Shown here piece after piece: positions 1-13,184 of a stretch of DNA of 64,000 nucleotides (position 1 is the first letter of the stretch; each line of letters starts with the position of its first letter). A program made the position numbers and the translations under genes. This stretch comes from Corydoras sp. C115. Its lineage: Eukaryota > Chordata > Actinopteri > Siluriformes > Callichthyidae. The DNA is taken from assembly GCA_019802505.1 (NCBI GenBank), contig JAFMOC010000191.1, positions 62,001-126,000 on the forward strand, given 5' to 3'. The notes beneath the pieces were generated by a model. The model ran no database searches and was not told where the DNA came from. It worked only from the letters and a program-made list of their open reading frames with translations.

Positions 1-1402
1 TGTTTAAAACACCTCGCTTTGTTTCCACAATCAAAATTCAGGTGCCCGCCCCTCAGATTCCGTTCAAAACAGGACTGACATTCGTTCTTCCCTCAATATT
101 ATTCCTATTTGCCCCTACAAGCCCTCGAGGACTGTCTCTGCAACCCCACCATTCGTTCTGCAAAAGCTCCACAGCGGTCAGTCCGGAGGCTCCATATAAG
201 CCATAAGCCGTTAATATAATTTTTTTCCTTATTATTTAAGAGTATTAAGTCATATTTCAGGTAAATAAAAGTATTAGAAGGTTCTACTGGACTAATAACT
301 GCAGTGAGAGCAATCTGCCGCCGCAGCAGATTAAATGAAAGCACGGATTCAAAAACTTCCAGATGTTTGGCCAGTTGTCGACGCAAAATCCTGCTTTATT
401 TTTAGAGATTTAATTAAAGGAGCTCATTATTGATGACATAGCACAAAGCATTAAACCTCCAGAGCACAGTGTCAACACAGACATGTGCACGAAGCACTTC
501 TTATACCCAGCCAATCACGTGGCAGCAATGAAATGGGTTAAACATATCACGGATATATTGGCAATATCAGGCAACTAGAAAATGTGAATTGGATCACATG
601 GTAACCAATATAATACAGTTACCCTATTAGGAGATTGGATGTCCGTTGTGGAGCACCGCTACAATCCTGACAGCACAGTATCACGGTGGTCCTGATAGAC
701 ACTGTGCACAGATTTATGACCATGTGTTTTAAAGCATAAAGACCTTAACGTCATCTAAAAGTCAGAATTTGCTCTCCTCCACCCAAACAAGACCCTTGAG
801 GGGTTTTAATTCACTCCCCTACATAGAATCTTGTCAGAGATGGTTCCACTGATGGATGGCGCGACTGTCAAAATGCTTATTAGTAGCGGAGGCATTTTAT
901 CTACAAACAGAGATGCAGCAGACGGCCTCATACGCTGACTATAAGAGCAGCTAGTGGGTGGATGACCACTTCAGGATGGAGGGGGGGTCTGAAGGAAAAC
1001 TGTACATCAGGGACGTAAACGATCTTACAACACATATTGGCTGCTGCCCACCTGCGAGGCGTCGTTTGTCTTTAGCGGCCCGAGGCGGGTTAGAGAATAA
1101 CACCGGCGCCGGAGCGGCATTCATCTGACTTTTCCGCCAGTGAAGAAAATAAATAGCAGGTAATTATATGTGCTGTTAAACATTTTGATGAAAAGCGATA
1201 CGAGAATATATCCATCTATCTGTTTTTTCATCTTGCTCACATGTACAGACCAGAATCGATACGGTTCAGCAGAGATCTGAAGTCAACCGCCGACTCATTT
1301 GCTGGCATTAGATTTCCAAAGCCAGAGCTCCACACATTTCTTTAGCAATCTCACCTCAGAGATGATCACCTTTTACAGGTTTGAACAAAAGTCAGGTGGT
1401 GT

Positions 1403-1413
1403 CAGTGTGTGTG

Positions 1414-1455
<42 letters not shown>

Positions 1456-1482
1456 AGTGTGAGTGTGTTTGTGTGTGTGTGG
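1403..1482. repeat. imperfect (GT)n microsatellite
   Basis: GT repeats interrupted by GA and TT steps over about 80 bp. Confidence 0.95.
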
Positions 1483-2121
1483 GTTAACAATGGATAAAGT
1501 TTGGGCTTCCACGAGTTGAATAAAGTACAATCAGTCTTACAGTCATGTTTAAAGTGGGGGGGCCTATGCAGGGGGGGTTGGGTACCGGTTATACGTTATG
1601 AATTTCAGGTTTTAAGTCCAGCTCAGACCCTGAGTGTTAAATATGAACATCAACATCAACAGAGGATCAACACAGAGAATGTACTGAGAGTCCTGAGAAT
1701 GTTCTCAATTCATCTACACAACTAGACACCCAACACCCTACTCCCTCACCCCACTCCCTCGCCCCAGCAGCAGGTTAATCTCATATTTAGCACTATTTAC
1801 TTCTCCATTAGAAGAGAGACTGAATAAAAGCAGCAGTTTAAACGACTTTAATGAAGGCATTATTCTAAAACAAACACTCAAACCTCTGGAGGCCAGGAGC
1901 TGATCTAATCTACCAAATCACGTCTATTCAGAAAGAACCGCAGAGGGGAAAAAAAGTCAGACGAGCAGCTGAAAAACAATCCCTCAGACTGAATCCCGGG
2001 CCACTCCGTCCCCTGAAAGAGGAAAACACAATCCTGTGTTGGAGGAGGAAAAAAACCCACCAAGGTGCACATGACACCTGAGTAATAGGATTCAAATAAT
2101 AGGCTTCAAAGGGCGCAGAGT

Positions 2122-2159
2122 GGGGGGGGGGGGTTTAAAGACGCCTTTAAGAAAGAATA

Positions 2160-2187
<28 letters not shown>
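2122..2187. repeat. poly-G (12) and poly-A (27) tracts
   Basis: Twelve G at 2122-2133 and 27 A at 2161-2187. Open frames on both strands here are lysine or phenylalanine runs caused by the tract. Confidence 0.95.
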
Positions 2188-2190
<3 letters not shown>

Positions 2191-2659
2191 AAGAGAGGCG
2201 AGAAAAACACTGCTAGTTCCTGCATGCAGAACGATTCAAAGAGAAGTGGTCGACCGCGCCCATCAGAGAGAGACCTGCGCTTCATCAACATGTCATGGAA
2301 TCGTCTGATCCTTCACTGACAGATTCATACAGATAATTAGGTCGGATTTTGAGGCTAATTTAAAGTTTCAGGACACAGGATTCGCTTATCGGAACATGAA
2401 CGATGGCAGTGTCGTTATTGGGCTGAGATTTTTTTAATGGACCTAGTAATAAAATAGTGGCCGTTAATTCGTTTTAATCTCATAACTAAACAACAACGTT
2501 TAATTAAGTCGACCTGTTATTACTTTTATTGGTTGAACTCTTCACCTTGTGCCATCCTCGTGTCGTTGATGGTCTTTCTAAAACTCGTATTTATGATATA
2601 AATATAACGCTGACAGCACCATGATGTTCTAAGTTGGCCTTCCTGGTTCCACAGTGTAT

Positions 2660-2800
2660 TATAAAAACCCCAGCAGCAAAGACAACACCACCACGTCGGT
2701 GCTCATGTTCACCCACCTGAATATGAGAGAACGTAGAGATATGTAGAGAGACACATGGACTACAATCTGACTACAAACAGTGTGGAGCTGATTCAACAAA
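2660..2800 (+). repeat. decayed fold-back repeat fragment
   Basis: Shares ACACCACCAC and ATGGACTACAATCTG with the better copies at 18.0, 20.7 and 48.6 kb. Heavily diverged. Confidence 0.4.
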
Positions 2801-3558
2801 CAAAGTGAAGGTAATGAAGTGAGTGATATCACAGTTCTGAGATCAGGACCGGGGCGCTCTGGGTTTCAGCTGAAGCACAGATCCAGAACTGCAGGCTTGT
2901 TGTAAACACATTTTCACTGATTAATACTTCCTGAAAACGACTCTGCCAACATGACGGATAGTCAGCGAACATCAAAGGAACGTTCTCCACCTCTGACAAA
3001 CTCCTCAGACGTGGAATGTCTGGCGTGTATTTCGGATGGCTCTAGCTGTTATTTACTGAGGTACTAACGCCGTCTTTCACCACAGAGTCTGTCTTTTGGA
3101 GCCGTTCGCAGTGGCTGCCTCCTCCATTAAGGGTTAAAATTCCAAACGTGAAGTAAGACTTCAGCGATAAGGCGGCCCGAACCTCAGACGAGGCCTCGTC
3201 ATTAATGTCGATCTTATCTTGTGTGCTTCACGGTTCTGGGGGCTGAAAGCAGAGGGCCGTTCCACCGCGGTGCCCTGGAATGCCACTTATTCTGGGCGCG
3301 CTGCTCGCTCCTCTGTTCCCGTCAGTGTGTGTTGTTGGCCTTTGTTGTGCCAGATCCCCGGGGAGGTTGTTCAGGCTGAACTCCATGTCTGGGCTCCATA
3401 TGGCCTGGTGGTTCAGGGATATGGAACAGACCCCACACAGGCTGCTTCTATTGTCAAAGTGCTCGTATGAGATCTGTGTTTATAAGACACTTGCCACATG
3501 GTCAGAGGTTTTTTTTTTTTGTTGCTTTTTTTTTTCTCCCTCATAACATCAAAGAAAG

Positions 3559-3896
3559 GGCGGCACGGGGGTTTAGTGTTTAGCGCGGTCGCCTCTCAGC
3601 GCTAGGGATTCGAATCCCCATCTGGGTGGAGTTTCCATGTTCTCCCTGTGTCCACGTGGGTCTCCACCGGGTTCTCCGGTTTCCTCCCACAGTCCAAAAA
3701 CATGGATCAAGGTCGAGTGAATTCTCCAAATTGCCCCATATGGAGTGTGTGAGTGAGTGTGTGCCCAGTGATAGATTGGCGCCCTGTGCTGGGTGTATCT
3801 GCCCAGCGCCTGAAACGTTCTCCCCTGGATGGGCATGGGGAACCCCCCCGGGACCTTTAGTAGAGGATAAAGTGGAATATAATGGATGGATGGAGA
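3559..3896 (+). mobile_element. tRNA-headed fish SINE, full length, plus strand
   Basis: Starts GGCGGCACGG with an A-box-like stretch and a B box (GATTCGAATCC), then the GAGTTTCCATGTTCTCC and TTTCCTCCCACAGTCC body, and ends in (ATGG)n. It is flanked by the 9-bp direct repeat ATCAAAGAA (3548-3556 and 3897-3905), the mark of retrotransposition. Head and body resemble the Mermaid/Merman group of fish SINEs as I remember them. Open frames across it on both strands are repeat-derived. Confidence 0.88.
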
Positions 3897-4194
3897 ATCA
3901 AAGAATAAATTGTACAGAGCTTCTGCGCATTACCAAAGGTCAGACCCGAGACCCTGACTGGACGTTTAAAGTGAGGTTTCAACATCAAAGTCATGGTCTC
4001 GCTGTGTTGCGTAACAGCTTTAGTGAGTTGCAGCAACCGAACCAACACAACAACATCCCGACTGCGTGCACACGGTGGAGGGGCGTTTATTTACAACAAT
4101 GTGATCCCGGGATCATAAACTCACTTTATCTGGCCTTACATCTCACCCCTGACATTCCACCATCACGCTCATAAACACAGCGCGGCGTGACGCG

Positions 4195-5010
4195 AACCAT
4201 GTGCGCTTCAGCCGATCGCTATCAAAGTTGACAAAACACACCTCGCCTTATCTTTAAAGCCTGAGCTCCGGCAGCCCCCCAGCCTCCACACAACCTGCCC
4301 CAATGTGCACCACTGCCGGAGTGAGGCGCTGGAATCCTTTAAAGCTGTGACTGTATGTAAAGTTATGTAAATAGAGCTCATTCTAAATTAATCTAAATTA
4401 GGACTTTTCTTCATGCTCAGTCATTTAAACTGTACGGGACGCGCTTATTACAATTCCATCGATGACCTCATAACATCCTCTGCTGGCATTTCCTCTGACC
4501 TTGGCTGCACCAATCACAGGGCTGCTGCACACATTTAAAGTCATGAATAATTAACGCCGTCTTCCGTTTCCATCCCTCCATAACCTTTAATCAAACACAG
4601 AGGTTGGCGTGGCGTCTGAGGCGCGCGGCTAATCATCTTCTTCATTTCTACCTGCGAATCCCTCCGTGTCCGGCCAGAGCGCCGCCACGGAACCGAGCGG
4701 TGTATCGCTTAGCAGGAACCTTCGGTGCCACTCAATAAAACCATTTGCGGCCAAGATCTGAAGCGCTCCTTATCAAAGAGGGCGCGACGGCATCATAACA
4801 AACGGCGTGTCCATCAGACGAGCGAAGTCTCTTTTGATCGGGTTCTACGGCTACAGCGCCGGATCCATCTCATCACTCACTGAGAAGCATTAACGAATCA
4901 GGAGGATACGAACCACGGCGTCTTTAATGGGGCGTGCAGGTGGAGCTTTCGAAAAATAAACCTCATGTTACTATAAATACAGCAGACGACTCGCGTGATG
5001 AGGCTGGAAC
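4195..5010. promoter_or_regulatory. candidate conserved non-coding block
   Basis: Unique, repeat-free sequence of mixed composition, with CpGs kept next to homeodomain-like TAAT and AATTA words (for example TGAATAATTAACG near 4544). No coding frame with splice sites. The call rests on sequence texture only; conservation was not tested. Confidence 0.3.
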
Positions 5011-5199
5011 CGAACATGACGGAATGAAACGGGTTTAAACAGTTTGTAGATGAAGAACCTTATAGAAACATTCAACTTAAAAATACAGAAAATGAAATGA
5101 TGGAGACGTTGCATTGTATCATGGAATTTGGGTGTTTAAGATCTACTGTGTCAAAAATCAATCACCTAGACATGCATTTCAGTCAGCTGTCTGCTATCA

Positions 5200-5270
5200 A
5201 CATTTTGGGGAAGGCCCTTTGTCTCCATGCATTTCTACACCATAAGCCAAGCTCATAAAGAACACAAAAG
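5200..5270 (-). mobile_element. short Tc1-like transposon remnant
   Basis: Contains TTTTGGGGAAGGCCCTTTGTC, related to the TTTGGGGAAGGCCC string of the larger Tc1-like copies at 43.1 and 44.1 kb. Confidence 0.4.
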
Positions 5271-5377
5271 AACTTGACAATCCCACACAGAGAAATGAAT
5301 TAGAACTGAGACTGTGCACCAGGTCCATCCGCTTACATGAGTGTATAACCTCACAGATGCTCTTAAGGGTAAGTGGG

Positions 5378-5378
<1 letters not shown>

Positions 5379-5422
<44 letters not shown>
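5379..5422 (+). repeat. 44-nt uninterrupted poly-G tract
   Basis: Forty-four consecutive G between GTGGGC and TATGAG. It can form G-quadruplexes. Proline-run frames on the other strand are an artefact of this tract. Confidence 0.97.
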
Positions 5423-5423
<1 letters not shown>

Positions 5424-5756
5424 ATGAGTCCAAATCAGCTGAGGAAGCCACATATTGTCAGTATAAAGATCAGTCCTGATGCGGAGTCCTTGTTCTGAAA
5501 CATTCAAATTAGGAATGTATGTAAAAACACATCCGTCATGTGAAGAGTTGAGGGTAAATGAAATAATGACGGGGCCCGTACGATGCCTGGAGCCCCGAAC
5601 AGAACACAGAGGGGGGTTCGGGAGAAACGCTCTCAATTTGGTCACGAGAAGTCGGCAACAACTTGACAGCACTCAATTAAAACAAGATTCATTTCCCAAA
5701 AGAGAGCCTCACACCCGCAGCACAGAAAATGAAGGCGACAATAGCAATAGTGACCC

Positions 5757-5798
5757 CCCAACCCCACCTTCAACCCCCACCTTCAACCCCCCCCCGTT
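5757..5798. repeat. small C-rich minisatellite
   Basis: Repeats of ACCTTCAACCCCC with a C8-9 end. Confidence 0.8.
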
Positions 5799-5814
5799 AG
5801 ATTAGGTGCCTTGA

Positions 5815-6850
5815 TGACATGCACTCTCTCAGGAGTGTGCCAGAGCCGGCCCTCTGCGGCGAGCTCCAGACAGAGGGCCACTTTGGCCGTGAACCTTTAA
5901 TCCCCTTTACAAGCCTGTTTTTATGCCTCCTGGATTTGCTTTCATGAACTCTCATGAATGCATAAATACACGAGTAGCTGCCGTCCTCGATTTGTAATGG
6001 GAGGAGCCAGAAAGGCGCGCCGCCGCCGCCGCTAAAAGGCTTTTAACGCAGCCGGCGCAGGGCCGCATCATCGCGCCTTTTGGATGACTTATTCTCTTTC
6101 AGTGAACTCTAAAGCTCACGGCGTCTTTGCTCAGAGACATTAATTCGAGCTCACGCGGCTCCAGGACCCCGGCGTTCGCCGTCGGAGGGACGGAAAAACA
6201 GCGATTCGGAGGCAGAAGGTTCAATGAAGAATCATCAGCTGAAGACCTTCCCTTTTCTACAGGCGCAAGAAAGAACAACCCCATTAACGGCAACAAACAC
6301 TTTTTATATTTAATGACGCCGGCCCCTCTTCACAGCGGGAGCGCGGCTCCCCGAGCCCGACACTCTCTCCATCACACAGAAAGCTCGTTTAATTATTCAT
6401 GCGGTCCTTGCGGCTGCAGGTTAGTCAGGCCACGGGGCTCGCTGCTCCTCCTGCACTTGTTTACTCTCCCAACCTTTTTGTGATGAAGTGCAGCCCTGCG
6501 CCTGTTCCAATGTACCAGCATGTAAACATGAACTCGCCGAGCATCGCACCTCGCATCAGAGATGTGTCCTGACGAGCTGCTGCAGGGCCACACGTCGGGC
6601 GGGGGGGCGCAGGGCCTTCTGGGAGCTCATTTTATTTTATTTCTGTGGCTTTGGCTTATCCAAATACGGCATCGCCGCTGCACAGATTTGTTTCTAGATC
6701 CCAGACTCCGGGTGTCGAGACCATAAAGCAAGATGACGCATAATCCTATCCCAGTGGATAAATACTAATCAGTCACGATAAGCCGGCCATCGATCAGCGG
6801 ATCACAGTGAACTGAAACTCGTTGGAATGATAACGAGGCGGCGGGCATGC
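5815..6850. promoter_or_regulatory. candidate conserved non-coding block, GC-rich
   Basis: About 1 kb of unique sequence, CpG-rich (GCGCGCCGCCGCCGCCGC near 6017), with TTTAATTATTCATG and TTTATATTTAATGACG words. The longest frames (118 and 66 codons) have no splice sites or recognisable content. Could be an enhancer cluster; not shown. Confidence 0.33.
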
Positions 6851-9680
6851 TGTCATTTAAACGCGTATGTGTTTTCTCAGTTTGAAAGGTTCTGCTGAAT
6901 AATATGTAGAACATCTAGAATCCAGAGGATAAATCGTCAGTGCACTATTTGTGAACATTCTCAGTGTCAGGGTGAATGGAGAAGAGCGACCTCTCACCAC
7001 AGGCCTGTCAGGATTCCTTCCTCGGTCGTCGTGTTGTCCTTGTGTATTTTTACGTTAACAGGTTTGCACATGTCCAATCTACAAAAATGACCTCCTGCTT
7101 TGTATTTGCAGAGTGTAGATCTGGACGCAGATGAAACTTTATAGTTAAATCTCATTTTGATGATCAAACATGTAAACGTACAGGGTGAGACATGAGCTCT
7201 CGCATTTCCATGGTTCTGTCATTACCCCCTCTGCTGATCCTCTAATTCCACCTCCGTTCCGTTTACAGCGTTCACCCGGGCGGAATAACAGAACAATAAT
7301 TTCAACATGAGCGGGATGTGTAAAATTGAATAACGGAACAAAGGACGTAGATCCCACTGCAGATCCTGAGGGGGAATGAGATGATGCTCTATGGTAGAGC
7401 TGTGCCCTGCCTGGCTCTGCCGTGGTTTGGGTGACAGACGTGTTAAAGGTGGGGGTGACAATTGCTTTGGCTCCTTTGATCTGCAGACAAACACTGTAAT
7501 CCACTATAATCATATTAACAAAGCCTCTCAGTCAGTCAGCCACCCAACCCCCACCAAGAGTTAAAGAACATGAGGTTTTGGAAGCAGCCTTTAAAACAGG
7601 AGATACACTTCAAACAGAACTACAACGGCAGAGTGAAGCTTAACTAAAGGATCAGAGTAACCATAACGCCACCATCCTCACATATGAGCATCACACTTAT
7701 TCAGCTGGAAGGAACCCACAGTATTCAGGAGGAACCTGTGATGTTTAGAGGAGAAGGTTTCCAAATACTAGATGAATGAACTAAGCCTCTTTGCACATGG
7801 AGGCGTCTTTTTAAAGACTTGGAGGGTCATGAACACTGCCTCCATTCTATAAATCTATAAATTTAATGATTATTATGTGACGTAGCTTCAGTCTCTAAAT
7901 GCTGCACCAATACATGATGTCAAAAAAGTCCAGAAGAACGCAATAAATAAAAACTATGATAAAGGCCATATTAGTCCCTAGAAAAGCGTTTTAAGAACTT
8001 TTTTTTGACTGGATAGTGATGAGACCGGTCAGCAGGCAGGTGGCAACGCATCAGGGAGCAGTCACCAGCATCGCAAAACCAGTGGGCCAATATGCCACTT
8101 CCTGTAGATGCCACGGCAGCAATATGGCTGATCGGAAACATATGGCGCTTTACGATGCTCCACCCTCAGCGGCGCTGTCTAACAATTTTCCAAACCCTAA
8201 GAAAACATCCACACCAGCTGCTTAGTCTTAATAATCCACTCTCACAACACTGATCTCAGTACAGCTCCGTGAATGAAAGACAATAGCAAAATAAATGAAG
8301 GTTCCTTTGAAAGTTTGATTGGCGGGGGGCTTCTCGGGGCATGTCCATCAACTCCACAGGGTAATAAGTGTACCATCAGGAGAGCTTTAGAACCGGGATG
8401 TGCAGTGCAGTGATGGAGCTGTGGACTGACTCGCCGGTTTCTCTAATTGGTAATCAGTGTATTCAGATTTGGGACCGGTGTAACTGGTGTGAATTCTGTT
8501 GCCATCTCAGAATCCACGTGTGAGTCCCCATTCCACTCGACACGCAGCGAGGCGGGGCTCTTGATTCCACTCCGGCTCATCGTTCAGTGTAGGACTGTAA
8601 CGGAACAATCTCGTGATCGCGTCTGTGTTTTACATTCATGCATGTAAATGGCATTAGCTCCTATCCCGGCTCCCCCCCGAATGAGCCGTGCCTCTTCAGA
8701 CCGCTGCACCTCACCGTGCGCCGGGAGCTTCGTGTGTTGATTGGGAGGGGAAAATAGTGGGGAAGGTTGGGGGAAGGTTCGGCATTGTTGTGGGAATCGC
8801 ATACCAGCCGTTACCATGGTGACCCTTTGGCAGTGACGGCCTCCTGGCTATAATGAGCGTGCTGAGTCCCGGTGGGACCCTAGCTCTCTAACCCTGAACC
8901 TCCCCCTTCGCTCATCTGTGGCGGGCCCCCAGCTCGACTACAAACCGCTCTGCCGGCTCACCGTTCTCGGCGTTCATAAGGCGGCCGGCATCCAAAAAGC
9001 TCTCAGCCCTGAGTGCATGACTCCACAGGAGGATCTCCCTCAAAGTGCAAACGGGATGAATCAGCAGCTCAGCATCACTACAGATGGCTTCACATCTTTA
9101 AACCTGAAGTTTGTATTAATTAGCTGATTATTTTGTGTAAATAATTAAAACAATCTTTATTTTTGTCGTAAACAATTGTATATTCCATATACATGTTTTG
9201 TACTGTGAGAACACAATACACTCACAGGACACTCACTGTTATGCCGTTACTGTTATTTTCTCAGATTTATTCACGATACAGATGACCTTCATGGGTTCCA
9301 CAGTCACAGACTCCTGGAGCTCCTCTGAACACCAGCCTTCATATTCAGTCACAAGCCTCCTGTTTTAATTTAAACCCTCTGCATTCATACCACGACGCCA
9401 GCACTGACTGGTTAGAGTATTGTATGAATACGATGATGTCATAGTGACCTCACCAGTCTATTAAACATCACTATTCCTCCATCGTGTATCATACTTCCCA
9501 CCTGCTGATTATTTAACTTGCAATAAAAACACTGCAATTATTTTTTATAAATTTACACAGACCCTGTTTTATATACCACACACAAATACAAACACACATT
9601 AATGTAAATAATAAAAGATAACAACAGCGGAATGTTTTTCACACATGTTCCTTTAACATCATGGCGTAAACAAACACAGA
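6851..9680. other. unique intronic DNA, nothing recognised
   Basis: AT-leaning sequence without clear repeats, RNA genes or plausible exons. The 122-codon minus frame at 7145-7513 has no splice context or family resemblance. Confidence 0.5.
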
Positions 9681-9845
9681 GTGACGTTAATCTGTAATCA
9701 GATATTTTGCATGTGCAGTACAGTAATCCAGGATCAAGGGGGCTATCAGGTTACAACGAATCGCACGTCCTCATTTAAAGGAACACAACGGGGAACGGGT
9801 GCTGGAAAGACGCGAGCCAACACGGGACGCCATGAGAGCGCCGAC

Positions 9846-9866
9846 AAAAAAAAAAAAAAAAAAAAA
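9846..9866. repeat. poly-A (21)
   Basis: Twenty-one consecutive A, with no recognisable retroelement body next to it. Confidence 0.95.
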
Positions 9867-9904
9867 GGGGGTAAAATGCAACAAAGGATCTGGCGCACAA
9901 AGGC

Positions 9905-11250
9905 TCTCAGTCAGAGACGAGCATGCAGGTAACCTGAGGAGGCTTCCCGTCAGCGCTGGCTGCTGCAGTGTGAATCGACACCCATTCATCAGACCTCAGT
10001 CCTCAAGCCTCCTGCAGCAGGGAATCTCAGAACAGCCAGAAGCACAGGGCCGCCCGCCACGGCGAGAGCGCCCCGGCGAGAGGTCCCGAAACCGCTTGCT
10101 CTGATTTGTGCCACAAAGCAAGTTCATATTCATTTCCCTTCCATTATGATAAATGAGTGTAATAAGAACTTCATTAGCTATTGATTCAGCCTTCAGTGTG
10201 AGCCGAGCAGAGCGAACGAGGGAGAATGAAGGCAGATAGATTTCCCTCGATTCAGAACGCTGCTGAAGAACAGATCATTCGCCTGTAAAATCCACGGCAA
10301 TGATGAACTTTAACAATAAGCCATACAAGAAAAAAAAAAAAAAAAAAAAAACTCATTCACGAGCCAGCGAATCTCCTGGAACGACACGATCAAAGCAAAC
10401 GGACTGCCGATTGTGTTCCTGCCTCACAAAGACAGATAGCACCAGAGGAACACCTCTAATGGTTCTACTGCACTTCACTGAGCTCGGCTATTTGTACGTT
10501 TCAGCCGTTGTGCATCTTCACTAGTCGTCCTTCTCCAGATTCGGGTCACGTAAACAGGCAGCGAATGAGAGCGGGCGACGGCCCAGGCTTTATCTGCCCG
10601 CCGAAGACTGTTTAGAGTACGTTTGCAACAGACATGGGGGGGGGGGGTAGATTTGTCCAGGCAAAGAATCTCTCCCCCACTAAAAGGCTTTCCAGGGAGA
10701 GTCGCATTTCAATTTAATTACAGGTCTTGTGTCGGACAGATCAGTCACCAAAAGCTGAAAATCGGAGGGAGGAGACTTTGAATTGCAGAATGCTCGCAAG
10801 AGGGAGCGTTTTATTCTTCTTAAAGATGACAGATATGGTGGTTTGTGTTCGCTACCGCGCTCTACTTTCGAGTTTCGAAGTGCAAGACAGAATCTTATTC
10901 CATCGTGGGATCTTCATTCGCGACTGGGCCGCAAATAAACCGAGATAAAACATAATGCACAGATCTCCAACATTATGTTGAGAATCCTTTATTCGGGCAT
11001 AATGAAGCCAAGCCTGTGATCTGATCGGCGTATTGGCTCAGACACGGTGGGATGACTGTGCTCATAATTATGGAGGAAAACGGGAGCAGAGCTGTGTGTT
11101 TGTTGTTTTTTTTTTATAATGAAGTCTTTTAAGACTTCTGAGTTCTGTGTCGAGTCATAATTATGCTAAAAGAGTTCCGGTTTGAAGCCTAATTCCATCC
11201 ATGAACAAACGGCTCGCCTTAAGCCGTGGCAGCGAGTGTGAAGCATGAGA
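9905..11250. promoter_or_regulatory. candidate conserved non-coding block cluster
   Basis: Unique sequence with long balanced stretches such as the one around 10125-10190 (TTCATTAGCTATTGATTC) and 10975-11180, broken by a 22-A run (10330-10351) and a 12-G run (10636-10647). Homeodomain-type TAATTA and ATTA words recur. Regulatory role inferred from texture only. Confidence 0.3.
10330..10351. repeat. poly-A (22)
   Basis: Homopolymer run. Confidence 0.95.
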
Positions 11251-11734
11251 TAGCGCCCGCGAGCAGGACCGGCTCAACCATCATCCGCTAAATACCCAAC
11301 ATCTAAAGCCCAGCAAACACCACGGGGTACCAGAACGGAATCAGCCGTGAAGCGGCGGGCAGAACCCGCATCGCCGCCGCCTGTTGAGCCCTGCTGAGAA
11401 ACCCATACGTCCGCTGGATTTCCTGGTTGCTGCTCCGGCAGAACCAGCGTGCCTTCATTTGCATCTCGTTTCCAGATGGGGCGGGCGAGGGGGCTTAAAA
11501 CTCCTGGCATGGAACTGATTACTTCCTGCCGGGTTATTGGACGTAGGGGGCAATCAGAGATGACGAAAGGCCCTGCTACAATTCTGCCGGGAGCACAATC
11601 AGGCACGGACGTGACTCCTCTGACAAGGGGGCCTCGTTACCATCAACACCGAATCGAGGCCACGGACAAAAGAAGAACCGCAGTCGGATACACAGAACCG
11701 CAGCCATTACTGAAACGGCCTCCTCACTGTAACA

Positions 11735-11756
11735 GTGTGTGTGTGGGGGGGGGGGG
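11735..11756. repeat. (GT)n running into poly-G (12)
   Basis: A short GT tract continues directly into 12 G, a junction also seen at 14.56 kb. Confidence 0.9.
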
Positions 11757-11862
11757 TAAAACAAGTAAAACAACACAAATAGACGCGGGAGTGGCAAAAT
11801 CCCATAAAGCTCAGTGAATAGAAAGCTGAGCAAACACACATCCACGTAACAACATGACCTGT

Positions 11863-11865
<3 letters not shown>

Positions 11866-11916
<51 letters not shown>
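11866..11916. repeat. (AC)n microsatellite
   Basis: About 25 uninterrupted AC units. Confidence 0.97.
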
Positions 11917-11917
<1 letters not shown>

Positions 11918-12254
11918 ACCCCTCATCCCAGCATCATGTACAAACAGAAGCCTCAACCTGGGCGACCACACAGGAGTTTAAAACCCAGTTCCGACCTCAG
12001 TCCTGTGTGTGTTTATCTAAACGTGAAAAGACAAACAGGGTGTGAGACGTGGCTGCAGGGAGAGAACCCATAAAGAACCACCGATCAATAAAAGATGACC
12101 AAACAATGGAATGTGTGATTAAACCGTTTCCATGTAAACAAAGCGTTCACGCGTACCATGAGAGTGCACAGGTCTCAGAGCAGAGGGGGTTACAATGGAC
12201 TGGCGAACCTGAAACTTTAACATTACCTTTATTTTACGTTGTGAGAACAGTTTG

Positions 12255-12350
12255 TGGAACAGGAGCGATTGGGGGTTCGGCGTCTTGGGCACTTTAGCCG
12301 TAACCGCGGACCTTCAGGTCACAAGTCTTTAACCACAAGCCTACGACCGT
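12255..12350 (+). repeat. interspersed tRNA-like fish repeat, fragment
   Basis: GAGCGATTGGGGGTTCGGCG followed by GGCACTTTAGCCG and CCTTCAGGTCACAAGTC. The same order of words occurs at 62.43-62.58 kb (ACAATTGGGG, CCTTCAGATCACAAGGC), so this is a dispersed family. Confidence 0.6.
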
Positions 12351-12784
12351 CCTTGGGGCAGCACCTACAACACCTTGGGGCAGAACAAGAACCATACAGC
12401 CAACCAATCTGTACGAAGGAGCAAAACATCCACCACGAAGCTCCAAAATCGGACAGAAAGCCTTCAGAGAAAGAAGATAATAAAGTGTAATAACCCATGT
12501 AGGAGGCGTCTCAGTCTGTTTACCTCTATGTTATTACATATTACATCTCCCATATGAAGGGCACAGCCGTACATGGAGCCACTGGCCCCGCCCACCCAGC
12601 TCTCATGATGGCAGTAAATCACTGCACGTTCACGCCGCGTTTCTGCACAGATGCTGAGTTTCAGGGCCCTTCGCTGCATTCGACAAGAAAAACAGGGCCG
12701 AGCTGTTAGGTTCCGCAATTACAGACGTCAGTGGAACAAAGCCGACAAGCCCCAGTTTCAGAACTGATACAGATGAACACACAC

Positions 12785-12800
12785 AGAGCGAGCGAGCGAG

Positions 12801-12832
<32 letters not shown>
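12785..12832. repeat. (GA)n microsatellite
   Basis: GAGC units followed by a pure GA tract. Confidence 0.95.
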
Positions 12833-12836
<4 letters not shown>

Positions 12837-13184
12837 CCTTGCTCTGCTATTAAAATGACATTACTGTAATGACCGTGGCGTAAAGGGGAAACTGAACGCC
12901 TCGTAAGACGTCTCACATTACAGAGCAATGTTTTCTTTTCTAACTCATTTGTATGAAACAACGTTTGCTTTTTTATTCTTCAGAGTGAAATATTTCAGGT
13001 GGAGACGTTAATTAAAAGCAGTGCAGCGATGGAGAATTATGCAGTGATTATGTTCGTAATACAGAAGGTAAACAAACCTTACACACTACACACACAGGAG
13101 TTTTAATCAGATCATGTTTCATGCAAGTTCCTCTGTTTTTGAAGCTGTAGGAGTTTTTCTACAGAATTCTAAAGCATTTCTGCC

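Noticed and set aside
5197..5672. Proline-run frames on the minus strand
   Set aside because: They are translations of the G44 tract.
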